Positions 51,897 through 61,200 of a stretch of DNA of 64,000 nt are shown piece after piece (positions within the stretch are counted from its first letter, which is position 1; each line of letters opens with the position of its first letter). Both the position numbers and the translations under genes were made by a program. Source of the stretch: Methanofollis sp. W23. GTDB taxonomy: Archaea > Halobacteriota > Methanomicrobia > Methanomicrobiales > Methanofollaceae. The notes under the pieces are model-generated. The model searched no databases. It worked only from the letters and a program-made list of their open reading frames with translations, and was not told the DNA's origin. The stretch is from positions 682,001-746,000 of the forward strand of contig NZ_JAGGMN010000001.1 in the NCBI RefSeq assembly GCF_017875325.1, written 5' to 3'.

Positions 51897-52133
51897 ATGG
51901 ACCTCCCGGAATTCAGGACATGGGTCTTTCTGTATCTCATCTCCTCGGTGGCTCTCCTCTGGGCGGCGTTCCTCTCTGCACAGGGGGTTATGCTCTGGAT
52001 GAGCATGATACTCGTGCTTGTCGTGGTCGGGGCAAACTTTCTCGTCGTCCTGAGCGAGCTCAAGCGATGTGCGGCGCAACAGGAGATGATGAAGCGGCTT
52101 TCTGCAATAGAGATGGAAGTCGAAGAAAAATAA
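51897..52133 (+). CDS. Small two-helix membrane protein
   Basis: A 78-residue protein with two adjacent membrane helices (VFLYLISSVALLWAAFLSAQ and LWMSMILVLVVVGANFLVVL) and a short charged helical tail, ELKRCAAQQEMMKRL. I do not recognise a family. It diverges from the anchored protein at 51755 across 141 bp. The start follows a TATA box by 24 nt with no ribosome site, so it looks leaderless. An upstream TTG at 51894 is less likely. Confidence 0.65.
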   Translation: MDLPEFRTWVFLYLISSVALLWAAFLSAQGVMLWMSMILVLVVVGANFLVVLSELKRCAAQQEMMKRLSAIEMEVEEK

Positions 52134-52454
52134 TTGGTCGCTCTATTTCTGTCCTCTGAGCTGAATACATTCCTGGCTCTGGAGAACCTGGCGTGAACCT
52201 TGGGCTCACACATACGCGGTTGAACCTGATCGTGGGTCTTTGCACCGTGCACTGATCTATTGTTTCTCCTTCAGAGCAGACACCACGTGGGAAGATCATC
52301 ACATGGCCGCCCTTACCGATCTCCATTGTCAGGCAGGGGTCTGGGGGCGGCCACTCCAATCAACGTGCCTTCCCTCAACACCATGCCGGGGGCGAGTGCC
52401 ACCCGCACCCCCGGGATGATGATTGGGTCAGGAATACAGAGGCTCTCTTATTCT
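52134..52454. other. Spacer with decayed element ends
   Basis: Includes a decayed left end (GGCTCTGGAGAACCTGGCGTG, about 52174) and core fragments at 52300-52440. No gene is supported. Confidence 0.4.
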
Positions 52455-53003
52455 AACTCTGTAGAAATCCTCTTGATAGTTCTCTTCGACAGGGGGCTGC
52501 ACCCCCCTGACCCCCCGCCACACGATTGAGTCGAGGACGGCATCCCGTCTTTCAGGATCTTCTATTCAGCCTTCCCGCTCCTATCTTCCTCCCAGGGATC
52601 CGGGGGCAACGCCCCCGGCGGGAGGCTATGGGAAGGCGGATGACACGCATTCTTCCTACGAGAAGTGAGGGTTTACCATGAAAATGATCCTGACGTTCAA
52701 TTCTAGAGTTGCGGATAAGAATTTGAGCACACAGAATCCTCTCAGATCTGATATGCAGATGAGGGAGACACTTTCTGAACGACCCGGCTCTCTGCCTTCC
52801 CTGCCCTATCACAATCCCGGGGGTCCGGGGGCAAGGCCCCTGACCCCCCACGACGAAGAGCGCCGAGGGGCGGCATGATGCTCGACTTCGATCACTCCTC
52901 GTTCGTAAAAGGATGAGGGTCAAGAATTGATCAAATTTGAGATGATATTTTCATCCCATATGCCTGAGGCGTGCTCTCGACTCATGCCGGATTCTACAGA
53001 GCC
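52455..53003 (-). mobile_element. Long-form element, reversed, with decayed target duplication
   Basis: On the plus strand it starts AACTCTGTAGAAATCCTC and ends GGATTCTACAGAGCC, so left and right ends of the family are reversed relative to 31312-31936. Flanking octamers CTTATTCT and CTCATTCA agree at 6 of 8 positions. Inside are GC-rich hairpins at about 52490-52620 (CCGGGGGCAACGCCCCCGG) and 52820-52870. No coding sequence. Confidence 0.65.
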
Positions 53004-53487
53004 CTCATTCAAGAGATGTATCTGCAATCTGTGTATCACTCTTGAGGAAATCTGGTGGATAAAAATCATTATGGAATCCTGGAGAGATGATTTTTGCGAT
53101 CATTTTCATGGTACATCCTCTTGAAGATATTTTGTGGCGGCGGGCGTGCCGCCCCGGTGAAAGATATTTGTTTGGCTCTGTAGAATTGGGCATGAACTCT
53201 GGGCTTTACGCATACTGGATGAAAAAATTTCATCGCTAGGTCTCTTATTTCAAGACAGGAGAACCGGTGCAGATCTCACTTAATCGCCATCCCTGGCGCG
53301 AAACGGTGATAATGATTCTGTGATGAGAGCGGCCGGTCTGAACATCGAAGCCTTGCCCCATCTTTTCGCCGGGGGGCGGCACGCCCCCCGTAGAGATTCC
53401 TCTCCAGCACATTTTTACAAAACTCCCACGAGAACCACTTCGGCGTCGCGCAAAAAAGAGCGAAGGTGGCTTTGTAGAAATTTTGTA
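53004..53487. repeat. Element fragments
   Basis: A left end of the long form begins at 53174 (GGCTCTGTAGAATTGGGC) and continues through the shared inner block AAGACAGGAGAACCGGT near 53255. A GC-rich core (CGCCGGGGGGCGGCACGCC) lies at about 53365-53390. No matching right end or duplication was found for it. No gene is supported. Confidence 0.5.
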
Positions 53488-53495
53488 GAAATTCT

Positions 53496-53618
53496 GGCCC
53501 TGTAGAACTCCTCACCAATTCTCGGTGCGAGCGTGATTCAACCACCTTCCCCCCTCTTCTCGTCGGGGGCGGCACGCCCCCCACCAAAGATACCTGTCCA
53601 GAGGATTTTTACAGAGCC
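53496..53618 (+). mobile_element. 123-bp MITE-like element with perfect 8-bp target duplication
   Basis: Ends GGCCCTGTAGAACTCCTC and GAGGATTTTTACAGAGCC, and is flanked on both sides by the identical octamer GAAATTCT (53488-53495 and 53619-53626). It has one retained GC-rich hairpin (GGGGGCGGCACGCCCCCC). It is the same deletion form as the element at 20973-21093 but has diverged in sequence, which shows an older, independent insertion. Confidence 0.88.
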
Positions 53619-53649
53619 GAAATTCTCATTTTTTCCGGGTGCAAGTGTG

Positions 53650-53814
53650 AACCATCCGCCTTCCCCCATCCCCTTGCCAGGGGTTTGGGGCCGGGAAGAC
53701 AGCATTGATGCACCTGAAGAGGAGGATGCCGTCTTCGACCGGTCGTGTGGCTGGGGGGAGCGGGAGGGTACAACCCCCTGCCACCAGGAGAGATCAAAAA
53801 GATTTTTACAAACC
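53650..53814 (+). repeat. Degenerate element core and right end
   Basis: Contains core sequences of the 232-bp form and a decayed right end (AAAGATTTTTACAAACCCG). It lies directly before the end of cheR and could be its terminator region. Confidence 0.5.
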
Positions 53815-53831
53815 CGAGGCGGCGGAGATGT

Positions 53832-54620
53832 TTACTTCTTGGTATAGACCTTCTGGATCGGGTCAAAGGGGGCGAAAAGGGCCTCGACGTCGCGTCCCAG
53901 GTATTCGGTCTTGCCCATCACATAATACCCGTCCATCCTGAGGGCGTCATGGATCATCCGCACCAGGTCGGTCTTCTGCGCTTCATTGAAATAAATGGTC
54001 ACGTTCCTGCATGAGACGATATCCAGGAATCGGGCTGCCGGGATATTGGACATCAGGTCATGATAGGAGAAGCGGATCATCGCTTTCAGTTCGGGCTTTG
54101 CCTCGTACTTCCCGTCGTCCCTGTGGAAAAAGTGCTTCTGGATCTCTCTTTCTTTGAGGTTCTTGAGGGCCCTCGCGTCGTACACCCCTTCCCGCGCCCT
54201 CTCGAGGACCTTGCGGTCGATGTCGGTCGCATAGATGGTGCAGTCGATCTCGTGGGTGAACGAGAGATCCCTGGCAAGCATCGCATAGGTGTATGCCTCT
54301 TCCCCTGTGGCGCACCCTGCACACCAGATCCGCACCCGCGTCTTCTTCTCCAGGATCTCTGGGAGCACCTGCGTGCGCACCACCGAGAAGACTTCGGGGT
54401 CTCGCAGGAACTCGGTCACATTGATGGTGAGGGCGTTCCTGAGACGGTCTTTCTCCTCCTCCTCAGAGAGGAGATACTTGTGATAGTCGGCAAATGAATC
54501 ATTCCCTGAGATCCGCATCCTGGAGAGGACGCGGCGGCGTATGTAGTCTTCCTTGTAGTTGGAGGTCTTGATCCCTACCACACGCTCGATAGTCCGGTTG
54601 AGTGCTACAAAGTCGTCCAT
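53832..54620 (-). CDS. cheR: Chemoreceptor methyltransferase CheR
   Basis: Methylates glutamates of chemoreceptors using SAM, 262 residues. The N-terminal helical part (IERVVGIKTSNYKEDYIRRR) recognises the receptor; the catalytic part has RIWCAGCATGEEAYTYAML (SAM loop), TIYATDIDRKVLERAREGVY, YHDLMSNIPAARFLDIVSCR and NVTIYFNEAQKTDLVRMIHD. It follows the receptor gene by 18 nt in the same direction. AGGGA precedes ATG 54620. Confidence 0.95.
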   Translation of the reverse strand: MDDFVALNRTIERVVGIKTSNYKEDYIRRRVLSRMRISGNDSFADYHKYLLSEEEEKDRLRNALTINVTEFLRDPEVFSVVRTQVLPEILEKKTRVRIWCAGCATGEEAYTYAMLARDLSFTHEIDCTIYATDIDRKVLERAREGVYDARALKNLKEREIQKHFFHRDDGKYEAKPELKAMIRFSYHDLMSNIPAARFLDIVSCRNVTIYFNEAQKTDLVRMIHDALRMDGYYVMGKTEYLGRDVEALFAPFDPIQKVYTKK

Positions 54621-54638
54621 GGTGTGTCCCTTGAATTA

Positions 54639-57251
54639 CTATTTGGTCTTGAAGGTGTCCATCTTTATTTTCAGGTCTCTTGAGAGCTCAGTGAGCTCAT
54701 GGGCGGCGCTGCCGACCTCCTGCGTCGAGGCGCTGACCTCTTCGGCGAGGGCGGCCATGTCTTCTGTCTGTTTGAGGTTTTCTTTCGTCTTGCCTGCGGC
54801 CGATTCCATCATCTCCATGATCTTCCCGGTCTCCCCGGCCTGGTTCTCGGTCGCCCGGGTGATCTCGGTGATCGCGTTCGCTGCCTCGCCGATATCGACA
54901 CTGATCCTGGAGAGGACCGTGATCGCACGGTTGACGCTCTCGATCCCCTCCTCGATCTCCTGGTGAGAGGCCCGCATCGACTCGGCGGTCTGCTCGCTCT
55001 CCTTCTGGATGGAGGCGATCAGTTCCTCGATCTGCTGGCTTGCCTCTCTGGAATCACCTGCGAGGTTCCTGATCTCGCCTGCGACCACCGAAAAGCCCCT
55101 GCCGTGTTCGCCGGCCCGCGCCGCCTCGATCGCGGCGTTGAGGGCAAGCAGGTTGGTCTGGCTGGAGATCTCGTTGATCAACTTTACGATCTTTGTGATC
55201 TCGTGCATCTGGGTGTTGAGGTGCCCGATATCTTTGACAGTCTGCTCAGAGATCGTCCCGACGGCTTCCATCTTCTGGGACGCGACCTTCCCGATCTCGG
55301 CACCATGCCGCCCGTCCTCGGCCGAAGTCAGGGCCTTCTTCATGACTTCCTGGGTGGTGCTTGCGATCTCTTCGATGGATGCGGAGAAGTCGGCGATGCT
55401 CCGGTTCACATTCTCGATGCTCTCCAGGAGGTCGCGAGAGGACTCCGAGGAACTCTGGGTCGCGATGGCCACCTGTTCGGTGGCCTTGCTGATTTCGGCT
55501 GCGCCTTTTCCAGTCTCCCCGGCCGTCTCCTTCACGACGTCCACGGCCTGGTTCACCTCCCCGATGATCGCCCTGAAGTTCTCAAGCGAACGGTTGTAGT
55601 TGGCCTTCACCCCCGCGAGGAGGTCGTCTTCTTGAATTGCAACGCTGGTGGAGAGATCGCCGCACGCCGCGGCTTCCATCACCGCGGCAAGGTCGGCGGC
55701 ACTCTTCTCAAAACTCTGTGCCCGCTCGTCGGCCTCGGTCATGAGCGCCCTGATCCTGTCCTCCTTCTCGCGCTGAGAAGTGACGTCATTGTAGACGATG
55801 ATGATGCTCGCGATCTCGCCGTCCGCGGAGAGGAGCGGGATGCCGTACTGCTCAAGGTTGTGGGTGCCGCTCGGGAGTTCGACCGTCACTTCACCATAAC
55901 AGCGCCTTTTATGCTGGAGAGTCTGCTTGAGCCCTTCGCCTTTCTGTTCGAGCACCCTGAAAGAACGGATGTTCGTCCCTTCCAGGTGCTCGTATGGGAT
56001 CCCTGACATCGCGGCGTAGGCCTCATTTGCCGAGATGACCGTAAAGTCAGGGGTGATGAGGAGGATGGGCATCGGGTTCTGCTCGATGATCGTCTGCGAG
56101 CGGGCCTGGAGATCTTTGATCTCGGCCATCTCCTCCTTGAGTCGCGCCTCGTTCTCTCTGACCTCGGTGATGTCGTAGAAGATAAAGAGCCCCCGGTCGG
56201 TCCGGCCAGTCTTGGTGCGAAGCGGGATGCCGTACTGATCGACGATCTTGCTCCTCTTTCCGATGCTGAGTTCGAGCGTCGACCTGGTCTTCTTCCCCCT
56301 GGAGAAGACATGGCTGTTCCTGTCCCCAGCAAGATGCCTGATTGTAGCACGGCCCTTTGCGCCAGAGAGGAGGCGTTCCCTGGAGTCTTCCATCAAGGTG
56401 CAGTAGGCGTCGTTGAGGGCAAGCACCTGCAGGTCCTTGTCGATGAGAGCCATCGGCATCGGGTTCTCCTGGAAGACGGTCTTCAGCCAGATGTCGGCCT
56501 TCTGCTTCTGTTGCATCTGGGAGAAGATCTCCTCGATTACGCCGGCAAGTTCCCTGAGTTCATCGGGGTAGGAGGCGCTGTCCAGGTGAAGGAAGGCGTT
56601 CCCGTTGAAGGTGTGCCTGATGGTGTCGGTCAGTTTCTGGACTGATTCTTTTGACCTGACCGCCTCCTCCTTCAGGTCTGCAAGGGTCGCCTGTTCCTCC
56701 TGCATTCTGAGGATCTCTGCTTTCAATCCTGCAACCTTCGCCTCGTCCTCATCGGTCGTCCTGGTGGTCTCCTCTTTCAGTTCCTCAACTGCCGCCTGTT
56801 CCTGCTGCTGTATCCTGGCCGTTTCTTCTTCCAGTCGTGCAACCTTTGCCTGCTCCTCCTGCACCATGCTCAGGGTGCGGTTGAAGACCCAGGCAAGTGG
56901 CTGCAGGGGGGAAGGGAGGACGTCGGTCTCGACCGGTGCGGGGGACGTACTGGAGAGGGCCTGCTCCAGGGTGCTGGTGAGTTCGACGACCGCGTCGTCT
57001 GGCACACCTGAAGGTGTCGTCTCTTCCTGCATCCTTGCGATGACGCCGGTGACTACGTCGGTAAGGCCCCTGAGTTCTTCAGGGACTTCTCTGGTCTCCA
57101 CTTCGACCGAGAAGTCACCGTCCAGCGCCCCTTGCAGTGCCGTTGCGAGGGCGTCGACCCTCTCCACCAGGGCTTCACGTTCCTCTTCACTCCCGTTCAG
57201 TGCCGCGGGTTCGGCAAAAAGCGCCTGTCTTCCTGGTTTTTCTGAAATCAT
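54639..57251 (-). CDS. Soluble methyl-accepting chemotaxis protein with two PAS domains
   Basis: Cytoplasmic chemoreceptor of about 870 residues without membrane helices. After a HAMP-like and coiled-coil N-terminus (about 20-270, with [20 protein letters not shown]), PAS domains occur at about 280-400 and 405-520. The signalling hairpin has the conserved tip [20 protein letters not shown] followed by [14 protein letters not shown]. The sensed signal is probably redox, oxygen or a small ligand inside the cell. I use ATG 57251 with GAGGTG in front; ATG 57254 and GTG 57260 are near alternatives. The gene lies between parA (21 nt) and cheR (18 nt). Confidence 0.93.
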   Translation of the reverse strand: MISEKPGRQALFAEPAALNGSEEEREALVERVDALATALQGALDGDFSVEVETREVPEELRGLTDVVTGVIARMQEETTPSGVPDDAVVELTSTLEQALSSTSPAPVETDVLPSPLQPLAWVFNRTLSMVQEEQAKVARLEEETARIQQQEQAAVEELKEETTRTTDEDEAKVAGLKAEILRMQEEQATLADLKEEAVRSKESVQKLTDTIRHTFNGNAFLHLDSASYPDELRELAGVIEEIFSQMQQKQKADIWLKTVFQENPMPMALIDKDLQVLALNDAYCTLMEDSRERLLSGAKGRATIRHLAGDRNSHVFSRGKKTRSTLELSIGKRSKIVDQYGIPLRTKTGRTDRGLFIFYDITEVRENEARLKEEMAEIKDLQARSQTIIEQNPMPILLITPDFTVISANEAYAAMSGIPYEHLEGTNIRSFRVLEQKGEGLKQTLQHKRRCYGEVTVELPSGTHNLEQYGIPLLSADGEIASIIIVYNDVTSQREKEDRIRALMTEADERAQSFEKSAADLAAVMEAAACGDLSTSVAIQEDDLLAGVKANYNRSLENFRAIIGEVNQAVDVVKETAGETGKGAAEISKATEQVAIATQSSSESSRDLLESIENVNRSIADFSASIEEIASTTQEVMKKALTSAEDGRHGAEIGKVASQKMEAVGTISEQTVKDIGHLNTQMHEITKIVKLINEISSQTNLLALNAAIEAARAGEHGRGFSVVAGEIRNLAGDSREASQQIEELIASIQKESEQTAESMRASHQEIEEGIESVNRAITVLSRISVDIGEAANAITEITRATENQAGETGKIMEMMESAAGKTKENLKQTEDMAALAEEVSASTQEVGSAAHELTELSRDLKIKMDTFKTK

Positions 57252-57272
57252 CATCTCCACCTCTGTGTACGA

Positions 57273-58100
57273 TCAGTCCCACTCGCCGACAAAGGCCGCA
57301 ATCTCCCTGTACGCCGCCGCCGCCTGACATTCCGGGGCATAGTGGGAGATCGGGAGCCCGTGTTTCTGGGCTTCAGGAACCTCGCGGGAGAAGGGAATCT
57401 TCTCCACCCTGAGAAATGTCCTGGCCGCCTCGGCCTCGACCGGGTCTCTGTTCTCTTCGTCATGCTCCTGTGCAAACCGGCGTTTCATCCAGGAGAGAAA
57501 CCCTTTCGGTCTCTCCTCAGGGGGCGAGCGCGACGTGATGAGGGCCATCTCGGCCCTGATCTTTACGCCGATATGCTCCTGGATGTCCCCAAAGATGGCC
57601 TTCATCGTCGCCACCCCCCCGAGAGCGAAGAACCCTGAGTCCAGGGTGACGACGACATGGTCGGCCGCGACCATGCCGTTGATGACGAGTTGCCCCATGC
57701 TCGGCGGTGTGTCGATGAGGACGAGGTCATAGTCTGTGGCCTCCTTCGCAAGGATGTCTCTGAGGATAGTCGCCCGCTCCTCGACCGAGTAAAGGAAAGG
57801 TTCTGCCCCGACAAGGTCGAGAGAGGAGGGGAGGAGATCGATTCCTGAATCGGTCTGGACCACCACTTCCTTAAGACCGACCTGAGGGAAGTCGTCGACG
57901 CGGCCCATGAAGAGATCATAGATACTTTTCTGGTAAGACCCCGGCCCGACACCGAGACCTGAGGTTGCATTTGCCTGGGGGTCGCTGTCCACGACCAGGA
58001 CTTTCTTCCCTGCCTGCTGGAGAAACCCCGCGATGTTGAGGCACGAGGTCGTCTTGCCGGTCCCTCCTTTATGGTGGGCAAATGCGATACACCGAATGAT
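57273..58100 (-). CDS. ParA/MinD-family ATPase next to a chemoreceptor gene
   Basis: Deviant Walker ATPase of the ParA family, about 275 residues. The P-loop HHKGGTGKTTSCLNIAGFL is read in frame upstream of the first GTG (57992), followed by VLVVDSDPQANATSGLG, DYDLVLIDTPPSMGQLVING and VVTLDSGFFALGGV. No ATG, GTG or TTG occurs between the in-frame TAG and the P-loop; the best starts are ATC 58100 or ATT 58097, placed after GGGTGAG. A frameshift, base change or sequencing error is the alternative. Directly followed by mcp and cheR, so it probably positions the receptor cluster, as ParC/PpfA do in bacteria. Confidence 0.82.
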   Translation of the reverse strand: MIRCIAFAHHKGGTGKTTSCLNIAGFLQQAGKKVLVVDSDPQANATSGLGVGPGSYQKSIYDLFMGRVDDFPQVGLKEVVVQTDSGIDLLPSSLDLVGAEPFLYSVEERATILRDILAKEATDYDLVLIDTPPSMGQLVINGMVAADHVVVTLDSGFFALGGVATMKAIFGDIQEHIGVKIRAEMALITSRSPPEERPKGFLSWMKRRFAQEHDEENRDPVEAEAARTFLRVEKIPFSREVPEAQKHGLPISHYAPECQAAAAYREIAAFVGEWD

Positions 58101-58232
58101 CTCACCCTGCTCCTGCTATGAGAATTTCGCATGATCCATTATAAAGATTTATATTTTGTAAATTTTTAATATGTGATATTCTTTTATTTCGATCGGTTAT
58201 TCTGTCTTTATTTCCCTTAAAATTCTAAATAA

Positions 58233-61200
58233 TTATGCTGTCCTGTAGACGGTCAGGTCTCCTATCCCTTCAGGAGAGAATTCCTTTTTTTCTCCCCTTT
58301 CACAGAAGGAGAGAAGGGCGCACATGTGCTCAAATCCTCTCACTGCTTTTTCATGGCTGAAGAGTTCAAACGAAGGTTCAAGAAGCCGTCGAGGGAGGAA
58401 GACGATGCACTTGGCCCGTGCCCGCGTCACCGAGACATTGAGGCGGTTGAGACTGTAGATGAACTCGGCCTCTCTGAGGGCGGTCTCGGTATCGCTGACG
58501 CCGTACGAGACAATGACTGCCTCGCACTGCTGCCCCTGCATTTTGTCGACGGTATCGACGAAAGGGTCTGATTTCCATGCTCTGCGCTCGGAGAGAGCAT
58601 GGGTAATCGCCGCGATCTGAGCGTGGTGCGGGCTGACGATGAAAAGGCCCCCGCGCCAGAAGGCGCTGTCGCCGCTCATCGTGGCCGGGTAGGGGATCTC
58701 TTGATCTGGCTGGCAGAGTCTCTCTCTCAGGGCGCAGGCAAGATCGGCAACCAGTCCGGCTTCTTCCAGGTTCTCGACGGCGGCCCGCACCTCTTCCAGG
58801 ACGACGACCGTGAGCGGGAAGGCGGGGTCGAGGACGTACTCGACGAAGGGGTCGCAGGCCCCGGTGTCCAGAAGCCTGATCTCCTGGGCGGCGACGATCT
58901 TGTTTGCCGGGCGGTAGCCACAGCCGTACAGGCTCTCTGCAGAAAAGCGGGAGAGCGTCGCGTTCATCCGCCAGTTCTCCATGAGCTGGACGGTGTAGGA
59001 GGAGTCCCCCCCGGTATCCCGGCGTCTCAGCCAGGCGAAGACCGAGTCCTGCAACTCGTTCTCCTTCTCGTCCTCGTCGGTGCTGTGCATCACGACCGGC
59101 GGGAGTTGGAGGTCGTCGCCTGCCAGGACCAGTCTGCCCTCGCCGCCAAGGAGAGGGAGGAGGAGGGCGAGTTCGCCGAACTGCATCTGCGAGGCCTCGT
59201 CGATGATGAGGAGGTCGAAGCTCGGGAGTGAGGACCGGTACTTGTAGAAGGCCTGGGCCGTCCCGCCGAGGACGAACCGCTCTGGGACGCGGGTCATGTT
59301 CTTGACGACGTCGTGACCGAGGACCAGGAGGGCGTGCCCCTTCGGGCTCGTCGCTTTCTGGAGTTTGCAGACCGAGAGGTTGAGGCCGAAGTCTCCGGCC
59401 GTCATGTCCTGGAGTTCGAAGAGGAGGTTCTCGATGGCGGCGTGGGTGAGGGCGCTCACCGCGATCCTGATCTGGCCCTGCCTGGCCTTTGCGATCGTCT
59501 GGATGGCGTGGGCGAGGAAGTGGGTTTTGCCGGTGCCTGGCGGCCCCCAGACAAGGGTGAGCCTGTTCCCAAGGATCTGGGTGAAGGCCCGCGTCTGGCT
59601 CGCGGTGAACCCATCAAGCGCCGCCAGGTCTGGACGGCAGAGGGGCGGCATCGGCACGGCGAACTTTCCCGGGTCAGTGAGGAGGGTGAGGAGGTCGTGC
59701 TCTTTCAGGGCGTCCACCTCCTCGATCTGGTCGAGGATCCTGGTGGTGGCAAAGTCGGTCGCACGCGGGAAGAGGAGGGCATGGTCGCCGGCCTCGAACC
59801 GGTCCTGCTCGGCGTCGTACCTCACCTCAAGGGCGAGGCGCGAGACCTGGCCGCTCCGGTCTGTCCTGACCTCCTTCACCCCGGCAAACCTCACCTCGCC
59901 CTGCGGGGGCCTGGTGGTGGCCACATAGAGGGCGTCGTCGAAGCCCTGAGCGGCCCGTAGTCCGTCTGTGGTGGCAGGGACGAGGAGGTAGCCGGGAAGA
60001 CCGCTGGTCGTGGGGAGGGCCGCCTCGTCGAGGCCGGAGAGCACCTCCCACCACTCGCCGTCGACGCACCGCAGCCTGACCCTGGTCCCGTTCCATTCGG
60101 CCTCGGCCTCAGGGAGGCACCTGGCCCGCCGCATCTCGGCCGCCGCGGTGGCCGCCTCCTCTCTGACGGTCCCGACAAGGGCGGCGAGTTCTGGGTGGGC
60201 GTAGCGGTGGACCGGCGGGAAGGCGAACTTCTCGGCCCACCGGTGCGGGTGCGAGCGGTCCCTGAGGGCGCTGAGGAGGTCGCCGGCGGTACGGAGACGG
60301 CGGGCGACCTCGTCTCTTGTCCACTCGACCGCCTCAGGGCGGTCGCCGTACCATGCCATCGCGACGGCGTCGCTCTTCATCAGGTTGCCGAAGGCCGGCC
60401 AGAAGAGATCTGAAGGCTTGAAGGCCGCAGGGTGGTCTGGGCCGAGGAGGGCGGCGAGGGCGGCGGGGAGGCGGGCCGCGACCGGCACCGGGAGGGCGGC
60501 CGAGTCGTTGAGGAGGCGCGAGAGGACCACCACCGGGTACCTGGTCCGCCTGCCTTCCACGCCGGCATAGTACTGGAGGAGCGGGCGGGCCTCGGCGGCG
60601 GTCTCCGGATCGGCGGCGACCTCCCTGAGGAGGTCGAGGAGGAGGAGGCGTTCGCCTTCGTCGAGGACATAGGTCTGGAGGGATCGCTGGTCCATGAAGG
60701 ATCGGCCTTCGTTGTATGCGTCGAGAATTTCGAGTTCATGAAAGAGCGCCCTGACAAATTCTTTGCCGACCTCCCCGCACTCCTCAGGGGTCCGGGCGAC
60801 CTGCACCCAGACCTGCGAGGGCGAGGGGTAGACCTCCTTGCCCTTGAACCGCCTGAACCCCGCGGCATAGAGACGGCCCCCGACTGGTTCCTTCTGGAGG
60901 GTGATGACAAGCCCGATGCTCTCGTTGATCGGGAGGGAAGGCGAGGCCCCGTCGAGCGGGACGACCTCCCCGCTCGTGAGGGCCTGGACCTGGCGGCGCA
61001 GGCGCTCGCCCTTCCCCCGCAATGACCCGCAGCGTTCCAGGGCGTCGTCCGCATCAGGGCAGGAGAGGAACCCGTCGAGGGCGTCGAGGGCGTCGACCCC
61101 GAGGTCATGGAGATAGCGCCTGGCCCCGGAGGTGAGACCTGGCATGAGGGAGACCGATCTGGTTTCATCTGCCTCCTCCTGGCACGAGGAGAAGAAGGGG

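Noticed and set aside
1432-53831. CRISPR array
   Set aside because: Repeats are abundant, but they are irregularly spaced, in both orientations and of variable length with terminal inverted repeats; no cas genes are present apart from the CARF-like protein.
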